64,000 bases of DNA. Origin: Lottia gigantea. Its lineage: Eukaryota; Mollusca; Gastropoda; Lottiidae. Position 1 is the stretch's first letter. Every line of letters starts with the position of its first letter. Under the pieces are notes generated by a model. The model did no database searches. It was not told the DNA's origin and worked only from the letters and a program-made list of their open reading frames with translations. Shown in pieces: positions 59,471-64,000 of the stretch. The DNA lies in NCBI RefSeq assembly GCF_000327385.1, contig NW_008710478.1, positions 13,407-77,406 on the forward strand, in the 5' to 3' direction. The translations under genes were made by a program, and so were the position numbers.

Positions 59471-59700
59471 CATCTCATCTTCACAATATCAAGGCATTAA
59501 AACACATCTCATCTTCACAATGTCAAGGCATTACAACACATCTCATCTTCACAATGTCAAGGCATTACAACACATTTCATCTTCACAATAGCAAGGCATT
59601 ACAACACATCTCATCTTCACAATATCAAGGCATTACAACACATTTCATCTTCACAATAGCAAGGCATTACAACACATCTCATCTTCACAATGTCAAGCCA
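59471..59700. repeat. 34-bp tandem array built on the MITE-E terminal motif
   Basis: Seven copies of a 34-bp unit each contain CATCTTCACAATGTCAAG or a close variant, the terminal word of family E elements, followed by GCATTACAACA. The open reading frame across it is repeat-derived. Confidence 0.85.
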
Positions 59701-59821
59701 ACTACTACCTAGACTAGAATATATCCACCTTTTGTGTACTAACAAAGTTTATAAATGATTTGATTGTTCTACTGAATACAGTCCATCCACATTTCCACCC
59801 CCCAAACCATGAGGTTGTATA

Positions 59822-60070
59822 GGTCAGTTAGTTCAAAATGATGGAATTAGATATAATTAGCCGAGATCTAGTTGACTGTATCTTCCTGTTGTTATCAGTG
59901 ATTCAACCCTGCCCACAACCCAATTCTCACCACCCCCTCCCCCCATGGACCATCAGGATGTATTGGCTCTCCACCCCTTCAAAATCATCATGTCAGTTAG
60001 TTTAAAATGATGAAATTAGATATAATTAGCCGAGATCTAGTTGACTGTATCTTCCTGTTGTTATCTATGA
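59822..60070. repeat. Dispersed direct duplication of about 78 bp
   Basis: TTAGATATAATTAGCCGAGA and TGACTGTATCTTCCTGTTGT occur together twice, about 169 bp apart, with an unrelated C-rich stretch between. Confidence 0.8.
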
Positions 60071-60140
60071 TATTCAACTGTAATGACATATCTGTAGATA
60101 TAGAATAATATTCACCTCTTTCTACCTCTCTACCCCACAG

Positions 60141-60191
60141 CTTGCCATGTCTTCTAAACAGATCTTTGACTCACATTCCTGGAAATTTAAG
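60141..60191 (+). CDS. Candidate 51-nt exon in phase with 56571-56963
   Basis: A CCCCACAG acceptor is followed by 17 codons (LAMSSKQIFDSHSWKFK) and a GTATTG donor; both ends are phase 0. It joins directly to the Gly/Ser-rich exon at 56571-56963. The donor is only fair and the exon is short, so the call depends on the phase match and the good acceptor. Confidence 0.4.
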
Positions 60192-60632
60192 GTATTGTAA
60201 CAGTTGGTTTTGATTATTTTTTCTTATTCACCAATTTCTTTGTTGTTGTCTACCCCAGCATGTTGATAAGTAAGGCATAGGAATTGTGTTATGGGTTCCC
60301 TACTCCTACCCTAATTAGCACATTTATACAAACAGTATCCTTATTCTCCAAAACTTAACTTTAAATGATATTAGTGTTCCCGTCATCTGATTGGTCAACC
60401 ATTAAAATCGATTTTAAATTTTGTTGTATTATCCAATCAGATTACTATATTTCAAAAAATCTGGATTTTATTTGGATAAAATTTTGGAGAATACAGCACC
60501 AGGTCATATAAGGTATTGTTAATTGTATTTGTGGATTATGATTTAAAATTCCCCAACATACTTTCAGTGCTGTCTCCTCAAAACTGGATAATATTTAATC
60601 CTTTAGCGACATTTAGGGGTAGAGATCACATT

Positions 60633-60800
60633 AAATAACAGGCACAATTTTATGGTATAAGCTTACTACTCCTTAGTTTTATTACACACTAGGTTTCAAC
60701 AATCTTCATTGTCATCTTCAGAAGATGTAGATTTTTGAAACCTAGTGTGTAATAAAACTAAGGAGTAGTATACCATAAAATTGTGTCCGTTATTTAATGG
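60633..60800. mobile_element. MITE family D, full palindrome
   Basis: Arms of about 62 bp pair. ACTACTCCTTAGTTTTATTA and CACACTAGGTTTCAA are answered by TTGAAACCTAGTGTG and TAATAAAACTAAGGAGTAGT. The loop contains CATTGTCATCTTCAGAAG. Half copies lie at 22980-23095 and 27672-27815, and a relic at 34717-34770. Confidence 0.85.
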
Positions 60801-61254
60801 ATAAGTTTTAGACAGATATATCCCCAAAGATTAAGATTATAAACTTATCTACAGCTCAATACTGCTCTTACTTGAGCATTCAATGGTGCTTTACAATCAC
60901 AAATATTTCTACATATCCAACTTAGTACTGAGTTGGATGAGTTATTGGAGATATATCCTAGCTATACCTTTACTAGAATTGGTTTTATCCCTACTTTATC
61001 TGATTGTAAAATCTGTATTATATCTATTTCTGATTATCACTACTCTATCAATATTTAATATAACTACCATTGTATATAAACAACAGTACATACATATATA
61101 TATATATACTATCTCATTCAATGTTTCGTGTCAGAAGAATATAAAGATTCTTGAAGTGATAAGTATCTTGTTGGATTGTTGTTTTTGATAGAATCGATAA
61201 TGATAATATATCTTGAAGAACAATTGCTGGTCAAATGTACAGACTGCCTGACAT

Positions 61255-61675
61255 AATAGCTAGTTGACCAGGTAGCTAGTTGACATGGTAACTAGTTGAC
61301 ATGGTAGCTAGTTGACACGGTTCCTTATTGACATGGTAGCTAGTTGACACGGTTCCTTGTTGACATGGTAGCTAGTTGACACGTGCCTTGTTGACATGGT
61401 AGCTAGTTGACATGGTTCCTTGTTGACATGGTAGCTAGTTGACATGGTAACTAGTTGACACGGTGCCTAGTTCACATGGTAGCTAGTTGACATGGTAACT
61501 AGTTGACATGGTAGCTAGTTGACACGGTTCCTTGTTGACATGGTAGCTAGTTGACACGGTTCCTTGTTGACATGGTAGCTAGTTGACATGGTTCCTTGTT
61601 GACATGGTAGCTAGTTGACATGGTAACTAGTTGACATGGTAGCTAGTTGACATGGTTCCTTGTTGACATGGTAGC
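61255..61675. repeat. 16-bp minisatellite with two unit types
   Basis: About 26 units of GTTGACATGGTAGCTA and GTTGACACGGTTCCTT types alternate in blocks, giving a 32-bp higher-order pattern. Confidence 0.9.
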
Positions 61676-63080
61676 TATTTGGTTGTATTTTATTGATCAG
61701 GCTTCTGCTTTGGTTTTTGCTGACCTTTGTATGTTAGATTCTTGTCAAGTGTACTGAAATGACATGGTTCAAGAATCTGTGATTTGTTCGAAGGTTTCAT
61801 CAACCTTAGCCAGAATAGAACCATGCACCTCTCAAGTCAGTAGGCAATCTTCATTCTCCCTGAGCCTTTTGTGTATTTGTGTATGATAGACTCTTGATCA
61901 AAAGACCTTAATCATTTGCGGCCTTATTGAATCCAGAATGAGGCTCATAACACAAAAGCGTGGTGTCACTGCAGTAAAATCACCACCTTGACATCTTTAA
62001 AGCCTCCATTTCCAATCCCATGAACAGGAAACTAAGCATATTTCACATCATTTAATTCGGAATTGATTTCAGATAAAGTTAACCATCACACATTTCTGAG
62101 ACAGGGCGGTTTTATGAAAATTTTCTTGCTGTTGATCGGGTGTTTAGTGACGTCACAAAGGCTATTCCTTCATATGATGTTGTCATCTTATCAATGGATG
62201 ACATAATTTGCGTTATGAACCTCGATTTATCCTCTTGACCCATGCCAGAATAGAGCACTGATCTCCTGATTTCTTTTAATAGCCACCCAGGCCATTATAA
62301 CACCCTACTGACCCAAATTCTTGAAGATTAGGGTCATTTCTGATTACAATTATCTTATTTATATTAAATAACTATCTGGTATCATTTTAAAAATATCTAT
62401 TAGTTAACATTTCAGTATACAAGCAGCGTTAAAAATGTCACTAGGGGTACTAGTTAAAAATGTCGTTAGGGGGTACTAAGAGTTTGAAAGTCGAGAACTA
62501 GAGATCTATAACATGATTCTATTAGAGGTTATTGAGTAACTATTTATTTGTAAATAATAGGAGAGTCTAGTTTATATCAGGTTATAGAGTATTAAAGGCT
62601 TAGAGTATTGATATAGAATTGTATTAAACTGGGTAATAAATATAATATAATAATATAGGTCACTGTGATATTAAAGGGGTTGTTTAAGGGTCAGGTTTTA
62701 TTAAAAGGATTGTTATATAATTGAGTACCTGATAAATGACAATAAGAAAGTTGACTGAAAATTGCAAGAGACTTTATAGAGGTTTTGTTGGTTATTGTAT
62801 AGGTAAGGTAGAAAGTTAAAGTCATATACAACACATTATTGTTCATATATTTATTCCAGTGGAACACGTTCACGCATCATGGTGGCCACACATGAAGTGA
62901 CGCTACAACTGTCCCGCACGCCAAGCATTCATGTGCAGGCTACTAAATATTCATGACATACTTAATATTCATATTACATCTCATGCTCATAACATAGAAG
63001 ATCTTTAAATAGTTTCAGTTGAAATCCCTTGCTTGTTTTACAAGACTAGATAACACATTTTTCTGTTTATTTTGCGAGGG

Positions 63081-63366
63081 AGCCACGGTGGCTTAGTGAG
63101 TTAGACGCTTGCTCGCTAACCTGAAGGTCCAGGGTTCAATCCCGGCATAGGTCGAGATAATACCTTCGCAGACTGACATGGAAGAGTGTCTTTCGGAATG
63201 GACAATAAACCAAGGACTTTTGTGCTAAAGGTCCCTCGACAGTTGGAAATCGAAAAAGAGCAGGCTAATACCGCTGTCCTGGCAAAATTTTCCTCATCGC
63301 ACCCTGTATGGCTTTGCACGTCTTCATGGTGGTGTAGAAAAGTAGGAAGTAAAACTCCATTCATTT
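63081..63366 (+). mobile_element. Full-length tRNA-headed SINE
   Basis: The head has an A box TGGCTTAGTGAG and a B box GGTTCAATCC (63133-63142). The body contains GGAATGGACAATAAACC, GACAGTTGGAAATCGAAAA and CTGTCCTGGCAAAATTTTCC. The 3' part is GTAGAAAAGTAGGAAGTAAA, ending near CTCCATTCATTTT. This is the best-preserved copy in the window and serves as reference for 5345-5665, 24861-25131, 30938-31240, 35201-35315 and 48545-48660. Overlapping open frames are not genes. Confidence 0.88.
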
Positions 63367-64000
63367 TTGTTTATTTTGGGGGTCAGAAATAAAGATATAT
63401 CTTGTTTTATTTGCAAGACTTTGCTTGCTACAGGAATTTGAAATGGTCTGATATGAAAATGCTGAAATAGTGATTTGAGGTATATTTCAGTTATGTTTTT
63501 TAGTATTTGATAGCTGATTTTGATGGGAATATTTTCTGAAACTTATTTTAGGATCTTTATCAGTTTTTCCCTTGTGATCGAGATATGATTTCAGTTTTTG
63601 TAATATGAAAACTGATTTTAAATTGTTTTTTTGGGAGGTTTGCAAACTGATTTTTGTTTTTTAACGATATATTTCAACAGATTGGAAACTTTCAGTTCAG
63701 CTATAAGCTTGGTTTGAGTTGAGTCATAAACAAGAAGATTTAAGAAAAACTGAAAGAGTCTATAATATGATTAGGTAAAGAATTTGTAAAGGAGAGAAAG
63801 GTTGTGTTTTTTTACTCACTGATTCCATGTTTTTAGCCTCATGACTAATTCTCTATTTTTAACCTTTAACTATTCTGACAGGTTAAAGCTACACCCAGAG
63901 TGTTGTTTGTTTTTGGCTCTTTTAGACTTGGCATCATATTCAGAGGTGAATGAGGGAATTTGGTGCCCAAGAGAACATTTTCTCCACCCTGCAAAATGTG

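Larger units (their letters stand above)
60192..64000. other. Downstream non-coding region
   Basis: No exon was recognised. It contains a MITE-H relic (60365-60490), a MITE-D palindrome (60633-60800), a minisatellite (61255-61675) and a SINE (63081-63366). Confidence 0.55.

Noticed and set aside
59290-59712. Plus-strand open frame of 140 residues
   Set aside because: Most of it is translation of the 34-bp tandem array; the unique start has no supporting splice or start context.
63116-63392. Open frames on both strands
   Set aside because: They lie within the SINE, which is a pol III element and not protein-coding.

Overview
This window looks like nuclear DNA from an AT-rich invertebrate, most likely a mollusc. 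That assignment is inference. It rests on long intron-rich genes, an invertebrate-style single myosin phosphatase targeting subunit gene, a tRNA-headed SINE and many short palindromic MITEs. No prokaryotic, viral or organellar gene organisation is visible, and no retroviral, LTR or Polinton-like remnant was recognised. A 50-base run of N at 52772-52821 marks an assembly gap.

Layout. (1) Bases 324-2920, plus strand: the 3' part of a single-pass transmembrane receptor-like gene with a tyrosine-motif-rich cytoplasmic tail. (2) Bases 5093-10029, minus strand: a complete nine-exon gene for mitochondrial small-subunit ribosomal protein mS35 (MRPS35). All splice phases agree and the N-terminus looks like a mitochondrial presequence. 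(3) Bases 10030-14717: intergenic DNA with MITEs, a foldback tandem duplication and a 1-kb minisatellite built from a tRNA-promoter-like unit. (4) Bases 14718-18186, plus strand: a second type I membrane protein gene with a mucin-like Thr/Glu tandem repeat whose reading frame shifts twice within the repeat. (5) Bases 20682 to at least 52771, plus strand: a large gene for the myosin phosphatase targeting subunit (MYPT/PPP1R12 family). Twenty-one in-phase coding exons (946 codons) plus a gap-truncated 22nd carry the MyPhoNE and RVxF docking motifs, ankyrin repeats, a Ser/Thr-rich middle and both RRST phosphorylation-site motifs. (6) Bases 52822-64000: no recognised MYPT coiled-coil exon, but a Gly/Ser-rich candidate first exon (56571-56963) and a 51-nt candidate exon (60141-60191) that join in phase. 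They may be an internal-promoter product of the same locus or a separate gene.

The introns and intergenic DNA are dominated by repeats: at least eight families of short inverted-repeat elements, SINE copies in several states of decay, and many minisatellites. Three arrays appear to have grown from functional pieces: a splice-donor array at MRPS35 exon 4, a SINE-head array, and an array of a MITE terminal motif. The genes show no operon-like relationship. MRPS35 acts in the mitochondrial ribosome, MYPT targets PP1c to myosin in the cytoplasm, and the two membrane proteins are of unknown function.
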